From Kribbella aluminosa (GTDB lineage Bacteria > Actinomycetota > Actinomycetes > Propionibacteriales > Kribbellaceae): a stretch of 64,000 nt of DNA. The notes under the pieces are model-generated. The model worked only from the letters and a program-made list of their open reading frames with translations, ran no database searches and was not told the origin of the DNA. This document shows, in pieces, positions 58,391 through 64,000 of this stretch (within the stretch, counting starts at the first letter, position 1; every line of letters begins with the position of its first letter). Location of the stretch: the NCBI RefSeq assembly GCF_017876295.1, contig NZ_JAGINT010000002.1, positions 4,447,421-4,511,420 of the forward strand. The letters run 5' to 3'. The position numbers and the translations under genes were made by a program.

Positions 58391-58422
58391 GGGGCCGGTC
58401 AAGAGGTGCTTTGACCGGCCCC
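58391..58422 (+). terminator. Rho-independent terminator, plus direction
   Basis: Perfect 12-bp stem GGGGCCGGTCAA / TTGACCGGCCCC with an 8-base loop, followed by TTGTTCTTGT. It points rightwards although no rightward gene precedes it, so it may protect the IS110 transposase from or insulate against outside transcription, or be a relic. Confidence 0.75.
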
Positions 58423-58807
58423 TTGTTCTTGTCCGCTGGGTTGGAGACGCGCCGAGGAGGCGTCGTGGTCAAGGCTCGGGCGGAGCCCGACCGCGTAGCG
58501 GCCGTCGGGCCTTGAGGACGGCGCCGATTGGCGCATGCTGTGGGCTGCGGAGAAGAGTCTTCGGCGGCTTCCTTTGGTTGATGTCTGGGTGTGCGTTGCG
58601 CTCGTCATGGCCGGGTGGTCCCGGTTGGTGGCAGGCCCGGTTGAGGGCTGCTGTCATCCCTTCGCCGCCTGGTGGCCGGCATGATGGGGTTCGCGGTGTT
58701 GCTGGTCAGCGGGGTCAATCAGAGGGGCGACCGCGCCGTTGCTGACGAAGCTGGGGGGTCTTGACCTGCACGACCTGCGCTGACCGGTTCGGGGCGAGAC
58801 CGGCGGT
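58423..58807. other. Non-coding 3' region of the IS110 element
   Basis: About 385 bases downstream of the transposase stop with no supported ORF; several GC-rich inverted segments (for example CTCGGGCGGAGCCCGA near 58475). IS110-family elements carry a structured non-coding RNA at one end, so this is one of two places to look for it. Confidence 0.4.
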
Positions 58808-59872
58808 TCATGCCGCCGTGCTCGCGAGAGGTTTCGTTGGCTGGCTCAGATTCAGGGCGCGGACGTGATGGTCGCGCAGCGCGTAGAAGACATACTCCAG
58901 TTGGCGGCGCCCGGCCGCGACGACACCGATGTTGTGGCCGCGCCGGGCAGCGACCCGATCGCGGAACTGCCCGACCAACGTCGTGCCGGGCAGGATCTGC
59001 ACCGACTCGACCACCGCCCAGCGGACCAGTCGGGACCCCTGCTTGGTGATCCGGCCGCGGTGCACGTGGGTATCGGACTCGTGGTGGGTCGGGGTCAGCC
59101 CGGCCCAGCAGGACAGCTGCTCCGGCCGGGCGAACCGGTTGATGTCGCCGATCTCGGCCACCAGCACCGCAGCCAGGGTCGGACCGATCCCCGGGATCGT
59201 CTGCACCGCGGCATAGCCCGGGTCGGTCGCCAGCCGCCCGCGCACCATGCCGGCGACGTGGTCGATCTCGAAGTCGAGCCCGTCCATCACCCGGCGCAGC
59301 GACCCGATCCGGGCCGCATACGGAGCCGCGAGCTGCGAGGAGTCCCGCAGCCGGTCCAGCAGCGCGGTTCCGTCGATCCCGAACAGGTCACTCATCGCCA
59401 CCTGGACCCCGCACTTGGCCAGCACCGCATGCACCTCGGCCTTGCAATGGCTGCGCAGCCCGACCAGCTTCGCCCGGTGCCGGACCAGCTCCCGCAACTC
59501 CCGGACCGCCGGCGGCGCGATCCACGCCTCCGGCAGCCGCCCCATCCGCAACAGATCGGCCAGATCGGCTGCATCACGCTCGTCGTTCTTCACCCGCCGG
59601 TACTCGAACGCCTTCACCCCCAACGGATGCGCCAGATGCACCACCGCGCCCTGCTCCCGCAACGCATCCACCGCCCAGTACCAGCCATAGGTGGCCTCCA
59701 ACACCACCTCCGGGCTCTCCCCGGCCCGGGCGATCACCGCCGCCAACCGATCGACACCGTTCACGATCCGGACCCGCTCGAGCACCTCACCCTCGGCCGT
59801 CATCCGCACCAGCACCGACCGGCGCCGATGCAGATCCATACCCACAAACTGCCGTCCCGCGTAGCCTTCCAT
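58808..59872 (-). CDS. IS110-family transposase (recombinase)
   Basis: 354 residues from ATG at 59872. The N-terminal DEDD RuvC-like domain starts FVGMDLHRRRSVLVRM (first Asp about residue 13), with Glu in VVLEATYGWYW and Asp pair in VKNDERDAADLADLL. The C-terminal Tnp_IS110 domain has IPGIGPTLAAVLVAEIGDINRFARPEQLSCWAGLTP and the catalytic-Ser region KQGSRLVRWAVVE (about 280). Complete and apparently functional. Such recombinases are guided by a bridge RNA. Confidence 0.93.
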   Translation of the reverse strand: MEGYAGRQFVGMDLHRRRSVLVRMTAEGEVLERVRIVNGVDRLAAVIARAGESPEVVLEATYGWYWAVDALREQGAVVHLAHPLGVKAFEYRRVKNDERDAADLADLLRMGRLPEAWIAPPAVRELRELVRHRAKLVGLRSHCKAEVHAVLAKCGVQVAMSDLFGIDGTALLDRLRDSSQLAAPYAARIGSLRRVMDGLDFEIDHVAGMVRGRLATDPGYAAVQTIPGIGPTLAAVLVAEIGDINRFARPEQLSCWAGLTPTHHESDTHVHRGRITKQGSRLVRWAVVESVQILPGTTLVGQFRDRVAARRGHNIGVVAAGRRQLEYVFYALRDHHVRALNLSQPTKPLASTAA

Positions 59873-60055
59873 CAGGGGCCTCCTTCGTCGTGAAACGCGA
59901 GCAACCCCAGCATCCGCCGGGGGAAACCCACGAGGAGCGGAGGCCCCGCTCCTTCATCGCATCAGAGACCACATCTGGCGTCAGCAGGCGGGCCCTGCTC
60001 CCTCCAAAGCGGGCCCGCCGAGCGGGCTACAGCCCACCCGGCGGAGGTCGGGAGG
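59873..60055. other. 5' non-coding end of IS110, candidate bridge-RNA region
   Basis: Up to 183 bases between transposase start and the phosphatase stop with strong folding potential: GGGGCCTCC (from 59876) pairs with GGAGGCCCC (to 59947), and GGCGGGCCC (59987-59995) with GGGCCCGCC (60011-60019). Bridge RNAs of IS110 elements are encoded in a non-coding end and fold into such loops. Assignment to this side is inference. Confidence 0.35.
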
Positions 60056-60997
60056 CTACGGCCGAAGCGTCGCGCGAATCTCTTCCGCGAGCGCGCGGCT
60101 ACCCGCAGCAACAAACTTACGCTTCACACCCATAGCCTTATTGATCTCGGGCAGGCTATTAAATCCATAGTCGAGTCCGATCGGCTCGCCGGTGAGGTCG
60201 ATAGCGACGCCTCCCGCAGCATGCAGTATGAAATGCCCCGGCAGGAAATCCCAAGCGGCGAAGCCCTTTTGGATCTCAATGGTGGCGTCGGTGAACCCGG
60301 CGGCCACGTGCGCAAGGCATACGGAGCCATGCCCTTGACCGATCCGACCTTTCCGCTTGCCGTCTTCACCTACGGCGCCGAGCGCTTCCATGAACTGGCG
60401 CTGCTCGGCTAGCGGCAGGAATCTCTCTTCGGGACGCATCAAATAGTTCGTCACCAATGCCTGATTCATTGCTACATCAGACGGCCGATCCAGGAGGTGC
60501 CATTCGTCGTCGGCCGTAACCGCAAAAGCGCGGTCGCTCCCGTCCTCGTAGTGCGCACCCACATAGAGCTGAACGCTATGGAAGATGTCGCCCACGACAG
60601 ACACGATTGGCCGCTTAAGAGACAGCGAGTAGACCATGATGTGGGTATATCCCAGCAGCGCCCGAACGGCTAGCTCGCTGGTATCCAGCGGATCCACGAG
60701 CACGCAAAGATCGGGATTCGCATCGGACCCAACAACCTCAGGGTCGGATTCCTCTGAAGCGTAAATAAAGGATGGCATGAACTCGGCCAAAAGTTCTTTG
60801 TAGCGCTCGTGCATCAACAAGTCGTAGTCGGACAGAAAGTTGTCCTCGTGGCGTGGATTCTCGTTCTCCGCACGCCGACCAGTGAGAGCGGCGTTCACGA
60901 GCTTAGGTCGCAGGTCGGACAGCAGAACCCTGACCACGCCTACTATGTTCTCGGCAAGCTCGGGAACTTGGTTCTTGTCCACGTGAAATTCACCCAT
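60056..60997 (-). CDS. Inositol-monophosphatase-superfamily protein
   Basis: 313 residues from ATG at 60997. Metal-binding motifs of the superfamily: FIYASEESDPEV (Glu-Glu, about 80), VDPLDTSELAVRAL (DPxD, about 102; normally DPLDGT), and FAAWDFLPGHFILHAAGGVAIDLTGEPI (WDxxxG, about 250). It should remove a phosphate from a small sugar- or nucleotide-like phosphate; the Thr-Ser in place of Gly-Thr makes the substrate unclear. GC is lower than in the rest of the window. It starts 7 bases after the stop of the XRE-PRTase gene, so they are one operon. Confidence 0.8.
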   Translation of the reverse strand: MGEFHVDKNQVPELAENIVGVVRVLLSDLRPKLVNAALTGRRAENENPRHEDNFLSDYDLLMHERYKELLAEFMPSFIYASEESDPEVVGSDANPDLCVLVDPLDTSELAVRALLGYTHIMVYSLSLKRPIVSVVGDIFHSVQLYVGAHYEDGSDRAFAVTADDEWHLLDRPSDVAMNQALVTNYLMRPEERFLPLAEQRQFMEALGAVGEDGKRKGRIGQGHGSVCLAHVAAGFTDATIEIQKGFAAWDFLPGHFILHAAGGVAIDLTGEPIGLDYGFNSLPEINKAMGVKRKFVAAGSRALAEEIRATLRP

Positions 60998-61004
60998 TCT
61001 CGAT

Positions 61005-62150
61005 TTATCGAAGCTCTAGGGGAGGCTCAATGCCGGGAGGACTCATGGTAGCGGCAATGAATACGGCTTCGAAGTCAGCAGCCCGCACGATCTGTGCGCC
61101 CGTCAGGTCGTCGAAGTTGGTAACCGCAAGCGTGAGGTCTTTCGTCATAGCGCCGAACACCGCGAAGTAGAGTTCTGCACGCGGGTACCTCTGACGAATC
61201 TCGCGAGCGATCTGCCCAATCACATCAGCATGCTTGACCTCAAAATCACAAATCACTATCGTCGGCGCATCCTCCGTCTCTGGAAAGAATGAAGACTTGT
61301 CAAGCTCTATCCCGTCGCGGACTTTATTGCACCGCAGGTACCCAATTGGGCACCGCGAAAACCTTGACGAGGACAGAAACGTAGCCATGACGAGTCCGGC
61401 CTCATTGATCCCAAAGCATGCGTCCACGTCTAAGCGCTTGCCGAGATTCTTGATCTGCTGCGATAGGCGCTCTACGCCATACCCAAAGGTTGTCCACGTG
61501 AGGTCCAGTAGGCGTCCCGGGCGAGGGTTCGGCAGCGTGAATAGGTTGATTTCAGAGTTCCCGTACTCGACCGTGGGGGCCGAGATGATGAAATCCGTTC
61601 CGACCTGCTCATAGTGATCAATCGAACTCGCATTGGGGCTCTCAAGACCGCGAACTTCAGTCTCAGTGGATTGGCCACCGACTGGCCTAGGTTCAGTCGG
61701 CTTGTAAGCCTTCAACGCCAATTGATCCTCAATCGGCAACCTTTCGTACGACTCCGCGATAAGATCTGCGGGAGTGATTTCCTCATCCGAGATACCCATC
61801 GGACCCCTGCCATAAGCAGAACACAAGATCAACAGGCTAGAAATCGACGGCGGCGACCCATTGCCACGCACTCTCGCCCATGATTCCCAGGCATTGATTG
61901 TCGTGCCACCTAGGGAAGTTTGATTCCCGGTGACTTCGTTATAGCGCGCGGCCGCATGATCTTGAGATAGACCTGCGGCGTACCTGAAAGCCTGAAGACT
62001 CGGAACCTCAGGGTATCGCGACATCAGCTCCGTGGCCGCAGCCTTTACAGAACCCATCTGCGCCCAAAGCTTCTTTCCCTGTGAAGCTAATTCCCTACCG
62101 CGCTTCTGCGGACTTTGGGCTGACACATCCGATGATGTCGAGATTCCCAT
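61005..62150 (-). CDS. XRE-HTH protein with phosphoribosyltransferase-like C-terminal domain
   Basis: 381 residues from ATG at 62150. Residues about 50-135 form an XRE-type helix-turn-helix (LQAFRYAAGLSQDHAAARYNE, INAWESWARVRGNGSPPSISSLLILCSAYGRG). Residues about 215-370 have the type I PRTase order: LTWTTFGYGVERLSQQI, DACFGINEAGLVMATFLSSSRF, then TIVICDFEVKHADVIGQIAREI where the PRPP loop (usually VDDxxxTG) should be. The loop is degenerate, so it may bind rather than convert its ligand. A DNA-binding sensor of a phosphorylated nucleotide or sugar, coupled to a phosphatase, is plausible. Confidence 0.72.
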   Translation of the reverse strand: MGISTSSDVSAQSPQKRGRELASQGKKLWAQMGSVKAAATELMSRYPEVPSLQAFRYAAGLSQDHAAARYNEVTGNQTSLGGTTINAWESWARVRGNGSPPSISSLLILCSAYGRGPMGISDEEITPADLIAESYERLPIEDQLALKAYKPTEPRPVGGQSTETEVRGLESPNASSIDHYEQVGTDFIISAPTVEYGNSEINLFTLPNPRPGRLLDLTWTTFGYGVERLSQQIKNLGKRLDVDACFGINEAGLVMATFLSSSRFSRCPIGYLRCNKVRDGIELDKSSFFPETEDAPTIVICDFEVKHADVIGQIAREIRQRYPRAELYFAVFGAMTKDLTLAVTNFDDLTGAQIVRAADFEAVFIAATMSPPGIEPPLELR

Positions 62151-62220
62151 GACTTTGTTGACCTTTCACGCTTCTATGCCTGATTCCTCCACTCTACCCA
62201 TCTGGATGGGCAACTGCAGC

Positions 62221-62268
62221 GACACCTGCCCACGAGCCCGTCCAGACTCCCCCCATCACACAGGTGTC
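62221..62268. promoter_or_regulatory. GACACCTG/CAGGTGTC inverted repeat upstream of the XRE gene
   Basis: Perfect 8-base arms at 62221-62228 and 62261-62268, 32 bases apart, about 70 bases upstream of the XRE-PRTase start and between it and the rightward operon. The spacing suits two half sites of one DNA-looping or dimeric regulator. Candidate autoregulatory site. Confidence 0.4.
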
Positions 62269-62368
62269 AAGCGGCCTCACTGACTGTCACGGTGATTGAG
62301 CAATACCCCTGTCGGGCCGGTGAGTCGGACGGGGCATCCGCCGAACAGCCACACATAGGAGGTCTTGG

Positions 62369-62392
62369 ATGTCTCGCGGTGTGGAGTGGTGA
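62369..62392 (+). CDS. Seven-codon leader peptide (MSRGVEW)
   Basis: A strong AGGAGG (62357-62362) is six bases from an ATG that opens only MSRGVEW and a TGA. The TGA shares its last base with the ATG of the next gene (TGATG). No other ribosome site exists for that gene, so it is probably translated by coupling through this leader. Confidence 0.5.
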   Translation: MSRGVEW

Positions 62393-62760
62393 TGTTGACC
62401 GGCAGTCAGGAAGTGGGCGCACTCATCGAGTCCGGCCGGAGCCTGCCGCGCCGTTTCCTGCTGGTCCGGCATAAAGACATTTCGGGCGTCTCAGGAACCG
62501 GCTTAGTTGCGGAGGGGACATTGTGGTCATCGGGCGCAGTGGCTTTGCACTGGCCAGGCCATCCCTCCGCCACCTCGGTTTGGTCGGGCATCTTGGACTT
62601 GATTGCCGCTCATGGCCACGATGGCGCAACAGAAATTGAGTGGATCGATGACGGGCCGGATATCTCGGCGTCGTCTCTCAAGCAACCGAAGCAACCGGAG
62701 CGCGACAGCAAAGGTTGGCCGATCCTGAATCGACGCGAATGCATCGGGGTAGGCGAATGA
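62392..62760 (+). CDS. Hypothetical protein, mobile-element type
   Basis: 122 residues from ATG at 62392. It starts MLTGSQEVGALIESGRSLPRRFLLVRHKDISGVSGTGLVAEGTLWSSGAVALHWPGH, a beta-rich fold without known catalytic motif; the end is charged. Similar short proteins occur in actinobacterial integrative elements near excision genes, but I cannot name a function. It overlaps the next gene by ATGA. Confidence 0.6.
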   Translation: MLTGSQEVGALIESGRSLPRRFLLVRHKDISGVSGTGLVAEGTLWSSGAVALHWPGHPSATSVWSGILDLIAAHGHDGATEIEWIDDGPDISASSLKQPKQPERDSKGWPILNRRECIGVGE

Positions 62761-63113
62761 AGCTAGTTCACGGGGAAATCATGGAGATAGTGGAAAAGAA
62801 AGAGCCGTTCGTCGCTGTTTACATACGCGAATTTCCGCTGATGAGCGCAACGGAAATGCGCCGTGCTCGCGACGGACTGATTAGCTTCGCTAGGTCGCGG
62901 GGGCTAGTGGTAAACGAGATTTTTGAGGAGAAACCGGAGACGGTGCCGAACGCTTTTGCGGCTATGAATGCGAAGTTCCAAGCGTCTACGGGAAACGTCC
63001 TTATCATGCCTGGCGTGCATCACCTAGCGGGACTCGGAGATAACCCGCTGGACGTACTGAAAGCCTTCCATAGCTACGGCGTAGAGGTGTTGATTGCCGG
63101 ACACGTCGAATAG
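62757..63113 (+). CDS. Resolvase N-terminal-like protein without catalytic Ser
   Basis: 118 residues. VAVYIREFPLMSATEMRRARDGLISFARSRGLVVNEIFEEKPETVPNAFAAMNAKF and LAGLGDNPLDVLKAFHSYGVEVLIAGHVE follow the order of the serine-resolvase catalytic fold (first strand, helix, G-x-V-x-x-x-x-E, and the last GVxL strand). The catalytic Ser expected after the first strand (YxRVS) is not present (YIREF). It is therefore either inactive or a structural relative. Second gene of the leader-coupled operon. Confidence 0.55.
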   Translation: MKLVHGEIMEIVEKKEPFVAVYIREFPLMSATEMRRARDGLISFARSRGLVVNEIFEEKPETVPNAFAAMNAKFQASTGNVLIMPGVHHLAGLGDNPLDVLKAFHSYGVEVLIAGHVE

Positions 63114-63746
63114 ACCCGTCAGGGTGGTTGGTGTGCAAGGGGAAGGGGCGAGCCTTCCCGATTGTTACCCGGTCACCCTGACTTCGGCGGGGCGCGGTGT
63201 GGTGTGACCATTCCGCCCGACGGGAAAGAGAGCCACGCCCGCCCCGCCGTTTCCAAGACGCAATCCTCCGCTCGCGCCTGACCCCTGCGTATGGCACTTC
63301 ACAGCGAGCGGGGGATTGCCTAACTGAATAGCAACACCTGATCTCGTAACCCGTGACCGCAACTCACGGAGTACCTACCTTTCCCCCGAGAGGTAGGTAC
63401 TCCGTGGCGGTCGCGGGTTACTTGTTGCTCCGGGCAATGGCCGTGCAGATGCACGTGCAAGCGCGGGTGCAGATGGCTATGGCATTCAAGCGTTAAGGGG
63501 TTGACAGGCAGGTGTACGGGAATTGCAACTTCCTGCAACCGAGACTGGTTGGTCTTGATTTATTCCGTTGCTTGGGGCAAGGATGGCTCCCCCGTTCAGC
63601 AGATTGGAGGTGGTTGCCCAGAGCATCCAAGGCGTCAGGTGGAGGTTATCCACAGGGTGTCTGACGCGGTCTGCTCAGGTGTGCTGGACTGGGTGGTGTC
63701 AAGGGGAACTGGTCCCCACCGAATGACTCTTTGAGGAGGTGGTTAC
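63114..63746. other. 633-bp non-coding region, origin-like
   Basis: No supported gene. It holds the giant cruciform (63331-63428), two GTGCAGATG repeats (63443 and 63467) around a TGCACGTGCA palindrome, a TTGACA at 63501, and a perfect DnaA box TTATCCACA at 63646-63654. This mix is typical of replication or transfer origins of actinobacterial plasmids and integrative elements; which function cannot be told from here. Confidence 0.5.
63331..63428. repeat. Large nested palindrome (cruciform)
   Basis: Three nested arms: GCAACA (63331-63336) with TGTTGC (63423-63428); GTAACCCGTGACCGC (63346-63360) with 63407-63421, one mismatch; CACGGAGTACCTACCT (63365-63380) with 63391-63406, perfect, around a 10-base loop. 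The two inner stems total 31 bp with one 4-base bulge. It is far longer than a terminator and no gene ends next to it (nearest stop 63113), so a nick, single-strand or transfer origin is likely. Confidence 0.8.
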
Positions 63747-63884
63747 TTGCGTTTTAGTCAGCGTGTGTGGTTCTCGACTCGCTGCGCGTGTGGTGCGCGG
63801 AAAGCCAAGGGCCGAGCTGGCTGTGAGAAGTGTGTACGGCGTTACCGCTTCGTGCGGAATGACCGTGCCAACGGTTGCCGGTAA
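63747..63884 (+). CDS. Small zinc-ribbon protein (45 aa), TTG start
   Basis: TTG at 63747 with AGGAGGT eight bases upstream opens 45 codons: LRFSQRVWFSTRCACGARK...GCEKCVRRYRFVRNDRANGCR. CxC and CxxC pairs (Cys13, 15, 26, 29) and a basic surface suggest a zinc-binding, nucleic-acid-binding peptide. It follows the DnaA-box region, as small accessory genes follow plasmid origins. Confidence 0.6.
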   Translation: MRFSQRVWFSTRCACGARKAKGRAGCEKCVRRYRFVRNDRANGCR

Positions 63885-63912
63885 GCCTCACGACCGGCAG
63901 TCAACGGGGTCG

Positions 63913-63945
63913 CCCTCTCTCTCATATTCGAGGAGATCGAGAGGG
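63913..63945 (+). promoter_or_regulatory. Hairpin that may hide the ribosome site of the last gene
   Basis: CCCTCTC (63913-63919) pairs with GAGAGGG (63939-63945). The right arm is the Shine-Dalgarno for the ATG at 63950, so folding would block translation until opened. Confidence 0.5.
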
Positions 63946-63949
63946 GGTG

Positions 63950-64000
63950 ATGAGTACTGATTATTTCGGTGTCGCTGCTGCTGACGTTTGCTGTTGGCGT
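63950..64000 (+). CDS. Start of a gene cut by the window end
   Basis: ATG at 63950 with GAGGGGG four to eight bases ahead; visible residues MSTDYFGVAAADVCCWR. A GTG three bases earlier is in frame. Too short to identify. Its site after the origin-like region makes a replication or transfer gene possible. Confidence 0.45.
   Translation, partial: MSTDYFGVAAADVCCWR

Larger units (their letters stand above)
58337..60055. mobile_element. IS110-family insertion sequence, ends approximate
   Basis: Left limit is set by the point where ABC ATPase homology stops (about 58337); right limit by the stop of the phosphatase gene at 60056. It contains one transposase gene on the minus strand, with about 470 bases of non-coding DNA downstream and up to 183 bases upstream. 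No terminal inverted repeats or target duplication are obvious, as expected for IS110. The missing ABC 5' end is not found on the far side, so insertion was followed by deletion or rearrangement. Confidence 0.7.

Noticed and set aside
58340..58472. N-terminus of the ABC ATPase frame beginning MTTTPPRRVSN at 58472
   Set aside because: These residues come from the inserted element; they do not resemble the start of an ABC ATPase and include a terminator hairpin region.
58865..59893. 342-codon plus-strand frame across the IS110 transposase
   Set aside because: Antisense shadow, His/Pro/Arg-rich; the minus-strand frame has the DEDD and Ser motifs.
63114..63420. CRISPR-like repeats in the region right of the resolvase-like gene
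   Set aside because: The repeats are inverted (one cruciform), not direct with regular spacers; no cas genes.

Overview
The window is chromosomal DNA of a high-GC Gram-positive actinomycete. Supporting signs are the strong G/C third-position bias, many GTG starts and four-base stop/start overlaps, an actinobacterial Tad (Flp) pilus locus, DUF1707-FHA and LigC-type ligase genes, and an actinobacterial-type cysteine leader peptide before sulfite reductase. The overall style fits the Nocardioidaceae/Kribbella group, but that placement is inference only.

Layout. 1-12.6 kb: a Tad pilus operon (SAF protein, TadZ-like, CpaF, TadB, TadC, a Flp-pilin-like peptide, two TadE-like pseudopilins, a TadG-like protein), then a lipoprotein, a secreted protein and a large membrane LysM-BTAD protein. 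12.6-24.8 kb: housekeeping and small regulatory modules (zinc metalloprotease, ABC-F ATPase, crotonase, an ArsR/SRPBCC operon with two clear operators, an ABC exporter, cis-prenyltransferase, LigC-like ligase, DUF1707-FHA, a MerR operon with YnfA, and a quinone reductase behind a SoxR-type promoter). 24.8-32.6 kb: GH1 beta-glucosidase/AKR pair, ZapE-like ATPase, PPK2, an RHH gene coupled to a degenerate Doc-Clp_N fusion, and two decayed genes. 32.7-38.6 kb: the assimilatory sulfate operon sir-(mini-ORF)-cysX-cysH-cysD-cysN-chelatase, reading leftwards behind a cysteine leader peptide. 38.7-45 kb: ArsR/MFS, a broken amidase, and PadR/ABC modules.

45-58.3 kb is an accessory island for sulfur and metals: a CSCGT permease with ArsR and rhodanese, a second ArsR, organomercury lyase and MerR, a frameshifted TSUP gene, then a PLP C-S lyase-type enzyme, cysteine desulfurase, MFS and MBL-rhodanese operon diverging from an ArsR-rhodanese fusion and a further rhodanese. 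Together these look like persulfide/sulfide handling plus mercury and metalloid response. An IS110-family element (about 58.3-60.05 kb) abuts and truncates an ABC ATPase gene. Beyond it, 60.05-64 kb has lower GC and looks like part of an integrated plasmid or conjugative element: a coupled XRE/phosphoribosyltransferase-like protein and inositol-phosphatase-like protein, small coupled ORFs, a very large cruciform, a perfect DnaA box and a tiny zinc-ribbon protein.

Most distinctive signals: (1) three copies of a 24-27-codon mini-ORF starting V/M-S-E-R-S-E, inserted between operon genes and overlapping the next gene's start codon; (2) a duplicated 89-bp dyad element, one copy of which extends the cysD frame; (3) the RHH/Doc-Clp_N fusion pair; (4) near-identical MerR-type promoters at two loci; (5) the XRE-PRTase/IMPase pair and cruciform in the element at the right end. 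No tRNA, rRNA or CRISPR array was seen.
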